Below, one piece after another: positions 1 through 6,587 of a DNA stretch of 12,298 nt. How positions within the stretch are numbered: position 1 is the first letter of the stretch; each line of letters starts with the position of its first letter. The notes under the pieces are model-generated. The model did no database searches. It was not told the DNA's origin and saw only the letters and a program-made list of their open reading frames with translations. Made by a program: the position numbers and the translations under genes. The stretch comes from Acidobacteria bacterium AH-259-G07 (lineage in GTDB: Bacteria > Acidobacteriota > UBA6911 > RPQK01 > JADFOI01): positions 1 through 12,298 of the forward strand of contig JALLON010000051.1 in assembly GCA_027717925.1 (NCBI GenBank), given 5' to 3'.

Positions 1-156
1 GCGAAAGCCCTTGATCTCCTCCAGGATATGGACGTCCTGGAAGTCGGCAGCGAGTTCCTGGACAAACTCAGGGTCCAGCTGGGGATCGAAAGGATAATCG
101 GGCAGCTGATGCTCGAGGTAGTCGAGAATCTGCTGTGAAGAGTTTTCCGGATACAT
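1..156 (-). CDS. Small acidic ORF at the end of the transposition module (partial)
   Basis: The reading frame starts at an ATG (154-156) and stays open to the left edge of the window, giving the first 52 residues (MYPENSSQQILDYLEH...). The start is supported by a Shine-Dalgarno stretch (AAAGGA) lying across the TAA stop of the AAA ATPase gene, only 11 bp upstream, so it is probably co-transcribed with the transposase and ATPase. The visible part is acidic and Pro/Asp/Glu-rich, with no motif I recognise. Position suggests an accessory protein of the transposition module, but that is inference from context. The C-terminus is outside the window. Confidence 0.6.
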   Translation of the reverse strand, partial: MYPENSSQQILDYLEHQLPDYPFDPQLDPEFVQELAADFQDVHILEEIKGFR

Positions 157-167
157 AAGTTTTTCCT

Positions 168-962
168 TTAGATTTCCGAGGAGGCGCGGTAGATTTCTTC
201 CTCCGAGAGGGTCTCCTTTTGCTCCAGGGTTCCCAGGTTTAAAGCGGCCAGGCACAGGCGGTTGATCTGCCGGCAAAGGCCCCCGCAGATCTTGTAGACG
301 GCGAGGCGGGCCGAGGGGGTGAAAATCTCGGACTCACCGCCCACGCGAGCCAGGTGGTGGGCGATGTAGTGGGCCGTCTCCTCTTCATTGAGAGGGGGCA
401 ATTGATAACGCAGCAGAATGCGCTGCTCGATATTGCGAAAGAGGGGGCGCTGCAGCCTGGCCTGCAGGTAGGGATGGGCGATGAGGATGCTGATCATGGG
501 ATCGAGCGAGTCCATGCGGAAGTTCAGCACAATGGGGAGCTCCTCCAGGGTTTTGTCACGCAAATATTGCGCTTCATCCAGCACAAGAATGGGGGTTTGC
601 TTGGCGTTTTCGACGTACTCACGGATGGATTTTTGGAGATTTTTAAAGAGCGTGGACTTGTGAATGGAGGGCCGGCCGCCAAACTCCAGGTTGAGCAGCA
701 GATAGAAATCCAGGGGGGTGACGGTCGAGAGAGGCACGTAGAAGACTTTGTAGGCGGTGGGATTGAGCTGCTGGACAAAGGCTCGGACAGCGGCGGTCTT
801 GCCCGTGCCGGGTTCTCCGGTGAGAAGCATGAGGCCGCGGCGATGACGCATATACTCGAGGCGATGCTTCAGCTCGGAAAAGGCCGGGGTCGTGAGCAGA
901 TCCGAAGGAGGCAGATCCTTGCCAAAGGGAAGATCCGAGAAACGGTAAAAGGTCTCGATCAT
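168..962 (-). CDS. AAA+ ATPase, ExeA/TniB/IstB-like transposition helper
   Basis: This 264-residue P-loop ATPase is probably the ATP-dependent partner that helps the adjacent DDE transposase choose or activate target DNA, as IstB, TniB, TnsC and MuB do in their systems. Walker A is GEPGTGKT (residues 49-56) and Walker B is ILVLDEAQ (125-132). An arginine-rich RNIEQRI segment (176-182) fits an arginine-finger position. The N-terminus (FYRFSDLPFGKDLPP) resembles ExeA-family ATPases. Its ATG overlaps the transposase TGA as ATGA, which points to translational coupling. The frame is intact and of normal length for TniB/ExeA-type helpers. Assignment to this functional class is confident; the exact IS family is not. 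Confidence 0.88.
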   Translation of the reverse strand: MIETFYRFSDLPFGKDLPPSDLLTTPAFSELKHRLEYMRHRRGLMLLTGEPGTGKTAAVRAFVQQLNPTAYKVFYVPLSTVTPLDFYLLLNLEFGGRPSIHKSTLFKNLQKSIREYVENAKQTPILVLDEAQYLRDKTLEELPIVLNFRMDSLDPMISILIAHPYLQARLQRPLFRNIEQRILLRYQLPPLNEEETAHYIAHHLARVGGESEIFTPSARLAVYKICGGLCRQINRLCLAALNLGTLEQKETLSEEEIYRASSEI

Positions 963-2215
963 GAGTCTTGCTCCTCAGATTGCAAGGAAAAACGGATGGG
1001 GCGGGGCCGGGAGGCGTTCTCGGCCAGGTCGAGCCGGTGCAGGCGGCACACGGGTTTGTCCTCCTCGAACAAGTAAAGCTCCTGGGGTCTTCCCTGGGGG
1101 TGGCGGATCTCGACCCTTTGACCGACATAGGCGGCGGGCAGCTCCCAGCGCACCCCGGCGATGGAGACGAGGCCGTCCTTGGTCACTTTGCGGCTCAGGG
1201 TGCGGTAAAAGACCTGATCCAGCTCCTCACGGGTGGGGAAACGAGGCTGGAGCTGAGCCAGAGAGCGCATATAGCGGTCCAGCGGGCGCTCACCGATTCC
1301 GGCATGCAGGCGGCGATGATAACGCTGATCTAACCATTGGTGGAGGCGAGCGTTCAGATCGGCTAGGGTGAGGGTTTGAGCCGGCAACAGAGCCAGGAAG
1401 CCACTGCGCAGGCTGCGGAAAAATCGCTCGATTTTCCCGCGCGAGGGCGAGTCATAAGGGCGGGAATGGACCAGGGCCACGCCCAAGCGGGCACAGGCTA
1501 AAGTGAGGTGGCTGCCCGAGAAGGCCGAAGCGTTGTCGCAATAAAGGATCTGGGGCAGACCGTGGCGGGAGAAGGCCTCTTTGAGCAGCGAAGCCAGGAC
1601 GGGCGAGTTTTCCCGGGGGTAAAAGGAAGCGGCCGTGATGAAGCGGGAATGATCATCGATGGCAGCCGCCAGGTAGGTTTTGGCGGCTCCTCTTCGGCCC
1701 TCGATCGAGACCCGAGGTCCGTGCATAAAATCGAGCGTCCACATCTGGTTGGCCTGAGGCTTTTCAAAGCGTTTGCGCGCCTTGGGGGGCTCAGTGCGGG
1801 CAGGCCTCAGCCCGGCCCGGGCGATATGACGGCGCAGGGTGTTTTCCGAGATGCGCCGGGAGGTGATCTGGCCCAGGGCCACGAGCCGCTCTCGCAAGTG
1901 AACCACCGGCATTTGGGGGTGCTCGGCCAGAATCTCGCCCATAAGCCGGCTCAGCTCGCCAGTAATGACCCGCGATTGACCGGCATCGGAACGGCAGCGG
2001 GGTAGCAGACCCTGGAAGCCTTCCCGGCGATAGCGGCGCAGCCAGGACTTGAAAGTACTCTGGGTGTATCGCCGGGGCCCCAAGAAAGGGACTTCCAGCT
2101 CTTTTTGGGCCAGTCGACGAAAGTACTTGGCTTGTCCCTTTCCGGCCGCATGAATCACTGGAGCGATGATGCCATAGCGGAAGACGGCGATGGCCTCTTG
2201 CTTTTTTCGATCCAT
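959..2215 (-). CDS. DDE (rve) transposase with D-D-35-E triad
   Basis: This 418-residue transposase would cut and join the ends of the mobile element. Residues about 40-140 look like tandem helix-turn-helix DNA-binding regions (YTQSTFKSWLRRYRREG, ISENTLRRHIARAG). The catalytic core carries D162 (WTLDFMHGP), D227 (YCDNASAF) and E263 (GKIERFFRSL), with exactly 35 residues between the second Asp and the Glu. A C-terminal small-barrel-like domain follows (about 335-395; VSIAGVRWELP). This matches the rve/IS481/Mu-TniA superfamily. The start is supported by AAGGAGACAAGAAAATG. It is followed by an AAA ATPase with a 4-bp overlap, the arrangement seen in IS21 (istAB) and Tn552/Tn5090-like elements. 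All catalytic residues are present, so it could be functional. Confidence 0.92.
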   Translation of the reverse strand: MDRKKQEAIAVFRYGIIAPVIHAAGKGQAKYFRRLAQKELEVPFLGPRRYTQSTFKSWLRRYRREGFQGLLPRCRSDAGQSRVITGELSRLMGEILAEHPQMPVVHLRERLVALGQITSRRISENTLRRHIARAGLRPARTEPPKARKRFEKPQANQMWTLDFMHGPRVSIEGRRGAAKTYLAAAIDDHSRFITAASFYPRENSPVLASLLKEAFSRHGLPQILYCDNASAFSGSHLTLACARLGVALVHSRPYDSPSRGKIERFFRSLRSGFLALLPAQTLTLADLNARLHQWLDQRYHRRLHAGIGERPLDRYMRSLAQLQPRFPTREELDQVFYRTLSRKVTKDGLVSIAGVRWELPAAYVGQRVEIRHPQGRPQELYLFEEDKPVCRLHRLDLAENASRPRPIRFSLQSEEQDS

Positions 2216-2359
2216 TTTCTTGTCTCCTTACGACTCTCCCTTTTGCCACAACTCCGGGGCCACTTCCCTATCCGGCAGTGTGGACGCGCATTTTTTCTCA
2301 ATGGCGAGCCCGATTCCCTCACCACAATGTGATGGAAGACAGCTTACAGACCGGGGTAC

Positions 2360-2377
2360 TGAGCCTGTGGTGGCTCA
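2360..2377. repeat. Short inverted repeat between the zinc-protein and transposase genes
   Basis: TGAGCC, a 6-base loop (TGTGGT), then GGCTCA form a perfect 6-bp stem followed by six A residues on the plus strand. It lies in the 199-bp gap between the zinc-protein gene and the transposase gene. In the direction of transcription (minus) the T-run precedes the stem, so it does not look like a terminator for this operon. It may be a transposase or regulator binding site. This is a weak, purely structural call. Confidence 0.3.
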
Positions 2378-2414
2378 AAAAATGGTGGCGGACGCTCGGG
2401 CAGGCACAACTCGC

Positions 2415-3014
2415 CTATCCGAGCCGAAGATCGAACAGAAGGTGGGGAAAATAGCGCTCGTGGAAGGCCGCCACGACACTCTCGGGAGAAGCTCGGGCTT
2501 GCAGGCTCTCCAAGACCGCTCGAGCTTGGGCGCGTCTGGGCTGGAGACCGGCCGGCAGGGGCGCCGCCGCGATCGGAAAAGACTGCAAACGCACATACAC
2601 GCCCGAGAACAGATCGAGGATCCGGTAGACTCTCCCCTCCTCCACCGCAAAAGCCTCCTCGCCCTCTGGGGAGAGAGCCATCAGCGCCTCCAGCACCTGA
2701 GCCACGCTTTGCCGGCCCAAAAGCAATAACTTCAACTCCCAGATCATCAGGGGCAAAGAGAAACGGCGCCGAGCCACCAGCGCCTCCGGCAAAATACTGA
2801 AGGTGACATGCTGGGAGCGGTGCGGACCTTTACGGCGGCATAAAAAGCGGGGAATCGGAAAGCGCTTGTAGATCCTCCCGTCGACATCCACCACTTGTCG
2901 AAAATACAGACCGTGGCGCACGGCGCAATTACCCCCTCTACAAAGGGGGCAACGGTCGCGGAAGTCCGGTATTTTCTCGTATACTCCTAAAGCTAACTGA
3001 GAAAGGCTTGACAA
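2415..3014 (-). CDS. Zinc-ribbon-like accessory protein of the transposition module (DUF6431-like)
   Basis: This ORF of 199 residues begins at TTG (3012-3014). No ATG or GTG exists in frame between the upstream TGA and this TTG, and no strong ribosome-binding site is visible, so the start is uncertain. The N-terminal region has a cysteine cluster (CPLC at 22-25, C30, then C58), typical of a small zinc-binding knuckle. Basic segments follow (YKRFPIPRFLCRRKGPHR), then helical sequence with a hydrophobic patch (LPLMIWELKLLLLG). I recall proteins of this type (DUF6431) next to rve transposase/ExeA-ATPase pairs, and it lies on the same strand just upstream of such a pair here. It may be a DNA-binding accessory or regulator, but its biochemical role is unknown. 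Confidence 0.65.
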   Translation of the reverse strand: MSSLSQLALGVYEKIPDFRDRCPLCRGGNCAVRHGLYFRQVVDVDGRIYKRFPIPRFLCRRKGPHRSQHVTFSILPEALVARRRFSLPLMIWELKLLLLGRQSVAQVLEALMALSPEGEEAFAVEEGRVYRILDLFSGVYVRLQSFPIAAAPLPAGLQPRRAQARAVLESLQARASPESVVAAFHERYFPHLLFDLRLG

Positions 3015-3355
3015 AGAGGTGCCGGAGAAGTCATGCTGAAGCTGGAGTTTATCTCTGAAGCCGGGAGCTCATCTACTAAGCAAAGCAGTAGGCTCCCGGC
3101 CCCTCCTTTTTGTGACAAGTTGTGCAGCTCATGTACCACACTCGCATCACCTAATCACCCGTCCTGGGTGAGAATAATGCTACCGTGATCTGCCACAAAA
3201 AGCGAAATCAATGTGTAAAACTACACACATCTGACCAAGAATGAAGGGTCGTGCGGCATGTTCCCCGTCGGGGTTCCGACGTTAGTTTCCCCTGGCAATG
3301 TGCAGGGACTTCCTGAAAAGCAGGAGAAGGCTGATGCAGCCGCACAAAACCTTTG
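3015..3355. other. Non-coding, inverted-repeat-rich region; probable right flank of the transposition module
   Basis: No plausible gene is seen here. It contains several short structures: a long hairpin at 3060-3100, a hairpin at 3155-3171 (TCACCC-5 nt-GGGTGA), two ATCACC direct repeats spaced by 2 bp (3146-3159), a TGTGTA-AAAC-TACACA stem (3212-3227) and CCCCGTCGGGG (3263-3273). One arm of a 10-bp inverted repeat (3276-3285) has its partner inside the end of the flotillin gene. The TGTG...CACA-rich stretch around 3110-3140 could hold the terminal inverted repeat of the element. The other end lies outside the window, so this cannot be confirmed. Confidence 0.4.
3060..3100. repeat. Interrupted hairpin upstream of the zinc-protein gene; possible terminator on plus strand
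   Basis: GCCGGGAGC (3060-3068) pairs perfectly with GCTCCCGGC (3092-3100). A second internal stem CTACT/AGTAG (3073-3077 with 3087-3091) leaves a 9-nt loop. On the plus strand it is followed by CCCCTCCTTTTTG, so it could act as a Rho-independent terminator for rightward transcription. For the minus-strand zinc-protein gene it sits about 45 bp before the TTG start, where it would lie in the leader or promoter. It could equally be part of the element end. Confidence 0.45.
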
Positions 3356-3372
3356 TTATGTCCTAACGTCGG
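3276..3372. repeat. 10-bp perfect inverted repeat spanning the end of the flotillin gene
   Basis: CCGACGTTAG (3276-3285) and CTAACGTCGG (3363-3372) are perfect reverse complements separated by 77 bp. The right arm is coding sequence for the last residues of the flotillin-like protein. A smaller pair, GTGCGGC (3251-3257) and GCCGCAC (3339-3345), interleaves with it, so both cannot form a simple nested stem at the same time. There is no T-run after the left arm in the direction of transcription, so a terminator role is doubtful. Confidence 0.4.
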
Positions 3373-4780
3373 CTTCTTCTTCTGGCTGATTTTTCTTAAC
3401 TTTGGTCACGTCTTTTTCCGGCGTTTCCCTTTGTCCCAGATACTCTGGCAGTTTGATGCCGACGTTTTTGGCCAGTTCATGCAGCGGTGGGAGGGACCCA
3501 ATCAGGCCGGAGAGAAACTCTGCTGTGTTAGTCTTTCCTTTGGTGTTACTGCCGGATTCCCAGACGGTTACGGAGTCAATCTTCAAGTTCGAAATGGCCT
3601 TGACCTGTGCTTCAACCAGTTTTGGCAGCTGTTCAGTAACCAGGAGCAGGGAAGCCAATTCTGGGTTATTGGTGGCTGCCCGTACTATCTGGTTAAAGCC
3701 TTCTGCCTTCCGGGTTAGAATCGCCAACAGACCCGCTGCTTCGGCCTCCATCATCGAACGTATACCATCTGCCTCACCCTTCTTGATCCGTCGGATTTTT
3801 TCGGCATCGGCCTCTGCCAGCGTTTCGATCCTCTGCTTTTCAATTTCCGTGGGAACAATAATATTCGCTTGCTGTGTGGCCGCTTCTCTGTTAGCCCGTT
3901 CCCGTTCTGCAATCTCTTCGGCCGTATAAGCCTCCTGGAGAGCCTGGGCCTGTTTCACTTTTTCGGCAGCAGTGGCAAGGCGTTCAGCTTCCGCTTCCTG
4001 CTCCCTACGGTAAGCATTCGATTGGGCAACCTTAACCGCAGCATTGTTTTCGCCTTCCACTGCTAATGCATGTGCGGCCGATACTTGGATACGCTGCTCA
4101 CGTTCGGCTTCGGCTTTCCCAATCTCGCCGTCGCGTTCCTGTTGGGCTACTTTGATCTTCGCTTCGTTAACGGCCCTGGCCGCTGCTTCTTTTCCAAGTG
4201 CCTCGATATACCCGGATTCATCGGTAACATCGTGAATGTTCACATTGATCAGATGAAGGCCAACCTTGTTGATTTCCACTTCCACGCCGTGAAAGATGTT
4301 CTCAATGAGTTTTTCCCGATCGGCATTGATTTCTTCAATATCCATGGTGGCGATCACCACGCGCATTTGACCGAAAATAATATCGCGTGCTAGTTCCTCA
4401 ATTTCGGTCCTAGGTATCCCCAAAAGTCGTTCAGCTCCGTTCTCCATAATCCCTTGCTCAGTAGAAATACCTACGGTGAAGGTGGAAGGAGTATTGATAC
4501 GGATATTCTGCCGGGAAAGTGCACCCTGCAGACTAATATCGATCGGCATAGGAGTCAGATCCAGGAACTGGCTGGCCTGGAATACGGGGAAAATAAAAGC
4601 CCCACCACCATGGTAACATTTGGCTGAAGCCCGCTGGCCTTTACCCAACTTACCACTAACTTTACCGTAAACGACAAGGATCTTATCGGAAGGGCACCTT
4701 CTATACCGATTCGCAATAAATAGAAGTGACACAAAGAACAAGACGACAAAACAGATCAGTAAAATGACAGGTATGCTCAT
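3356..4780 (-). CDS. Flotillin-like SPFH/band-7 membrane scaffold protein
   Basis: This 474-residue protein belongs to the flotillin (YuaG/FloT, YqiK) group, which organises membrane microdomains. It has one N-terminal membrane segment (about 4-24) followed by RYRRCPSDKILVVYGK, the usual entry into the SPFH/band-7 domain (about 28-190). A long Glu/Ala-rich coiled coil comes next (about 195-345; AEAEREQR, EQEAEAERLA, EIEKQRIETLAEADAEK), then a flotillin C-terminal region (about 355-450; VTEQLPKLVEAQVKAI). The charged tail ends EEEADVRT. The start is supported by a strong AAGGAGG ribosome-binding site. Its ATG overlaps the TGA of the nfeD-like gene, so the two are co-translated, as in Bacillus yuaF-yuaG and E. 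coli yqiJ-yqiK. Length and domain order are normal. Confidence 0.93.
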   Translation of the reverse strand: MSIPVILLICFVVLFFVSLLFIANRYRRCPSDKILVVYGKVSGKLGKGQRASAKCYHGGGAFIFPVFQASQFLDLTPMPIDISLQGALSRQNIRINTPSTFTVGISTEQGIMENGAERLLGIPRTEIEELARDIIFGQMRVVIATMDIEEINADREKLIENIFHGVEVEINKVGLHLINVNIHDVTDESGYIEALGKEAAARAVNEAKIKVAQQERDGEIGKAEAEREQRIQVSAAHALAVEGENNAAVKVAQSNAYRREQEAEAERLATAAEKVKQAQALQEAYTAEEIAERERANREAATQQANIIVPTEIEKQRIETLAEADAEKIRRIKKGEADGIRSMMEAEAAGLLAILTRKAEGFNQIVRAATNNPELASLLLVTEQLPKLVEAQVKAISNLKIDSVTVWESGSNTKGKTNTAEFLSGLIGSLPPLHELAKNVGIKLPEYLGQRETPEKDVTKVKKNQPEEEADVRT

Positions 4781-5364
4781 GTTGGTTCCTCCTTTTCGTC
4801 TTCAGTTTCTGCACCCAGGGGTTCCACTATCACGGTGCGAGCATCTAGCAGTTCCAAGACTTTCACTTTTTTTTGGCTGGCGATCTTCTGCGCGAATTTA
4901 GTATAGGCAGTGACCACCTTCAGACGGCCTTGGATCATCACTCTTATTTTCCCCGGACCTGATTGGTTGGGCGGTATCGGTAAATAGACGGTTCCGACTT
5001 GCCCTATTGCATGTTGATAATCTATCGTACCGCTTTCCCGCAGCGAATAGAGCATCCTCATCAGATATGCAACCGACAGCATCAGGACACCACCCACAAT
5101 TGCACCCGATGCTGTAGCAACAAACGGGGATGAGCCGTTTTCCAATGCGATCACACCAGTCCACCCAAAGCCGCCAAAAAAGCCAGTGACCGAGCGTAGC
5201 GACAAAATACCGAGACCGTTTGTGTGATCCAGATCCACATCCAGATCATCACCCACACCAATGAGCATCAGCAGAACCTGAATCATTAGAATCAATGAGG
5301 CAACGATCGCTATCGAGTAAAAAATCATAAGGGTAAAAGTGAGATTTGCATACCATTCCAACAC
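4777..5364 (-). CDS. NfeD-like membrane protein (YuaF/YqiJ group), flotillin partner
   Basis: This 195-residue membrane protein probably works with the flotillin encoded directly downstream. It has a hydrophobic N-terminal segment (about 10-37), a Gly-rich stretch (GFFGGFGWTG, 62-71), another membrane segment (about 84-106), and a soluble C-terminal OB-fold-like domain (about 115-182; GQVGTVYLPIPPN, GKIRVMIQGRLKVVTA, RTVIVEPL). This is the short NfeD type without the N-terminal ClpP-like protease domain. I place the start at GTG (5362-5364), preceded by GGGAGA seven bases upstream; the next codon is TTG. The stop overlaps the flotillin start by 4 bp. Function in membrane organisation or stress tolerance is inferred from the family. 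Confidence 0.88.
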   Translation of the reverse strand: MLEWYANLTFTLMIFYSIAIVASLILMIQVLLMLIGVGDDLDVDLDHTNGLGILSLRSVTGFFGGFGWTGVIALENGSSPFVATASGAIVGGVLMLSVAYLMRMLYSLRESGTIDYQHAIGQVGTVYLPIPPNQSGPGKIRVMIQGRLKVVTAYTKFAQKIASQKKVKVLELLDARTVIVEPLGAETEDEKEEPT

Positions 5365-5400
5365 TTTGGCTCTCCCGAGAAATGTCTCAGTGTGCTTTAG

Positions 5401-5416
5401 TGATATTTAAATATCA
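5401..5416. promoter_or_regulatory. 16-bp perfect palindrome upstream of the nfeD-flotillin operon
   Basis: TGATATTTAAATATCA is its own reverse complement over all 16 bases. It sits 37 bp before the GTG start of the nfeD-like gene in an AT-rich intergenic stretch, where a promoter or its operator is expected. AT-rich candidates on the minus strand include TTGTGT and TGATAT separated by 17 bp, the second overlapping the palindrome. It is a good candidate for a dimeric repressor site, but no specific regulator can be named. Confidence 0.45.
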
Positions 5417-5520
5417 TTACCTCTATACTGACTACACAAAATAGGAAAATCAATTCCTGTGTTCTCTTTTGTATGTACCTGTAAATATGATTTGTCGCAA
5501 ATGATAATCGGTTTTCATGC

Positions 5521-5880
5521 TTAAGCATATTCATCAAGCAGAATTCTGTGGGCACGATCCGGGGCCAGCGAATCCAGTTTTCTGTTGAAATCGCCAAGAA
5601 GCTGCCGGGCTTCGTCATCGTCGCCAACCGCGCGGGAGATCCGGTGCAGGCGGTAAATGTGATGAACGTCGATGAGTCCTTCACTGAAGAGCAGGACGGC
5701 AGCAGGGATCGGAGACAATTCAAGTAGGATCGCCATCAGACTTTTTAAAAGGACCCCGGCATACGGTTGTAGGTGATACTTCTGCTTCTGTACTCTTGCA
5801 CGGATTTCTTGGATACGAGGATCTTTCTGTAGCGGTTCTTGTGGTCGTAAGGAAAATCCGGTTGCCGCGCCGGATTGGCG
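5521..5880 (-). pseudogene. Possible 3' remnant of an unidentified gene
   Basis: The minus frame ending at TAA (5521-5523) reads naturally over its last 100 or so codons: a mixed helical segment, a hydrophobic patch (MAILLELSPIPAAVLLF), then a charged helical tail (DDDEARQLLGDFNRKLDSL). Codon usage over 5521-5736 looks coding. Upstream the same frame runs antisense through vapB, where it is surely a shadow, and no ribosome-binding site precedes the internal ATG at 5734-5736. I therefore read it as the 3' end of a gene whose 5' part was lost, perhaps when vapBC arrived. The family is not recognised. A short genuine gene starting at 5736 is the alternative. Confidence 0.35.
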
Positions 5881-5926
5881 ACTAAAAACGGACAGACGCC
5901 ACTCATTGATACGGTAGCAAAGATGG

Positions 5927-5944
5927 TATATATCATATATATCA
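5927..5944 (+). promoter_or_regulatory. Tandem 9-bp repeat at the vapB start; candidate autoregulatory operator
   Basis: TATATATCA occurs twice in direct tandem (5927-5935 and 5936-5944). The last A is the first base of the vapB ATG. Read as a palindrome, TATATAT-C-ATATATA (5927-5941) is a perfect 15-bp inverted repeat. VapBC complexes commonly repress their own promoter by binding inverted repeats near the start, so this is a natural operator candidate. No Shine-Dalgarno sequence lies in the usual window before the ATG, which is compatible with a leaderless or weakly translated vapB message. Confidence 0.5.
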
Positions 5945-6186
5945 TGAAGACAGCAAAGGTGTTCTATAGCGGTCGATCGCAAGCGGTTCGGTTGCCGAAA
6001 GAATTTCGCTTCCGTGATAATGAAGTCTCGATAAGAAGGGATGGTGAAGCAGTAATCCTTGAGCCGATCAAGAAAGGGCGTTGGCCTGATGGGTTCTGGC
6101 GCAAGAATCGGGTCGAGGACGCCGGCTTTAGACGGGCGCCTCAAGGAGGAGTTCCCAGCCGTCCGGCTTTCGATGGGGACGTTTGA
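5944..6186 (+). CDS. vapB: VapB antitoxin (SpoVT/AbrB-type)
   Basis: This 80-residue antitoxin would neutralise the VapC RNase and repress the operon. The N-terminus MKTAKVFYSGRSQAVRLPKE is the signature swapped-hairpin DNA-binding region of the VapB/MvaT type. The C-terminal half (WPDGFW... RRAPQGGVPSRP) resembles the usual toxin-binding tail. I chose the ATG at 5944 because family members start with this MKTAK-like motif. In-frame ATGs at 5923 and 5875 would only add poorly conserved residues. The TGA at 6184-6186 lies 2 bp before the vapC ATG, so the pair is co-translated. There is no ribosome-binding site at the usual distance. Confidence 0.88.
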   Translation: MKTAKVFYSGRSQAVRLPKEFRFRDNEVSIRRDGEAVILEPIKKGRWPDGFWRKNRVEDAGFRRAPQGGVPSRPAFDGDV

Positions 6187-6188
6187 TC

Positions 6189-6587
6189 ATGCGTTACCTC
6201 CTGGACACGGATACATGCATCGATTTGCTGCGAGGGGTACACAGACCCTTGCAGCGCATCCAAACGATCTCCCCTGATGAGTGCTCCGTTTCAACAATAA
6301 CCACTTACGAGCTTCTGACCGGGGCACTGAAATGCCGACGTCCGAAAATGGAACGCCGCAAGGTGGAAGCCTTCGTCGAGATGGTGCATGAAGTTCCCTT
6401 CGATCGTCCCTCGGCGGAGCAGGCTGCCAACTTAGGAGTCGATCTCGAAAGGCAGGGAGTAATGATAGGCCCCTATGATATCCAAATCGCCGCCCAGGCC
6501 CTAGCCCGGAACCTGACTCTTGTGACCTCGAACCGCTCTGAGTTCGGGCGTGTCGAAGGGCTCCATACGGAGGATTGGCGAGAGTAG
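6189..6587 (+). CDS. vapC: VapC toxin, PIN-domain ribonuclease
   Basis: This 132-residue PIN-domain endoribonuclease is the toxin of the pair. Acidic metal-binding positions are visible: D6 (YLLDTDTCID), E41 (TTYELLTGA) and D97 (GPYDIQIAAQA), followed by TLVTSNRSEF (N115), the usual fourth active-site region. The tail GRVEGLHTEDW is the common VapC ending. ATG 6189 is preferred; a TTG at 6183 would add two residues. A GGGGA stretch 9 bases upstream can serve as ribosome-binding site. The gene looks intact. Its last bases are antisense to the decayed DUF433 gene. Confidence 0.9.
   Translation: MRYLLDTDTCIDLLRGVHRPLQRIQTISPDECSVSTITTYELLTGALKCRRPKMERRKVEAFVEMVHEVPFDRPSAEQAANLGVDLERQGVMIGPYDIQIAAQALARNLTLVTSNRSEFGRVEGLHTEDWRE

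Noticed and set aside
354..1076. 240-codon plus-strand ORF
   Set aside because: It lies antisense to the AAA ATPase gene, which has clear Walker motifs. Its low-complexity, Gly/Arg-rich translation is typical of a high-GC shadow.
3060..3372. Group II intron or CRISPR-like structure
   Set aside because: The hairpins do not match a group II domain V, and there are no regularly spaced identical repeats.
5500..5520. Fur-box-like sequence (ATGATAATCGGTTTTCAT)
   Set aside because: Only one half matches the Fur consensus well, and it lies far from the nfeD-like start. Too weak to call.
5517..5528. 12-bp palindrome ATGCTTAAGCAT
   Set aside because: Short and AT-rich with no loop, overlapping the stop of a doubtful remnant. 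It could easily arise by chance.
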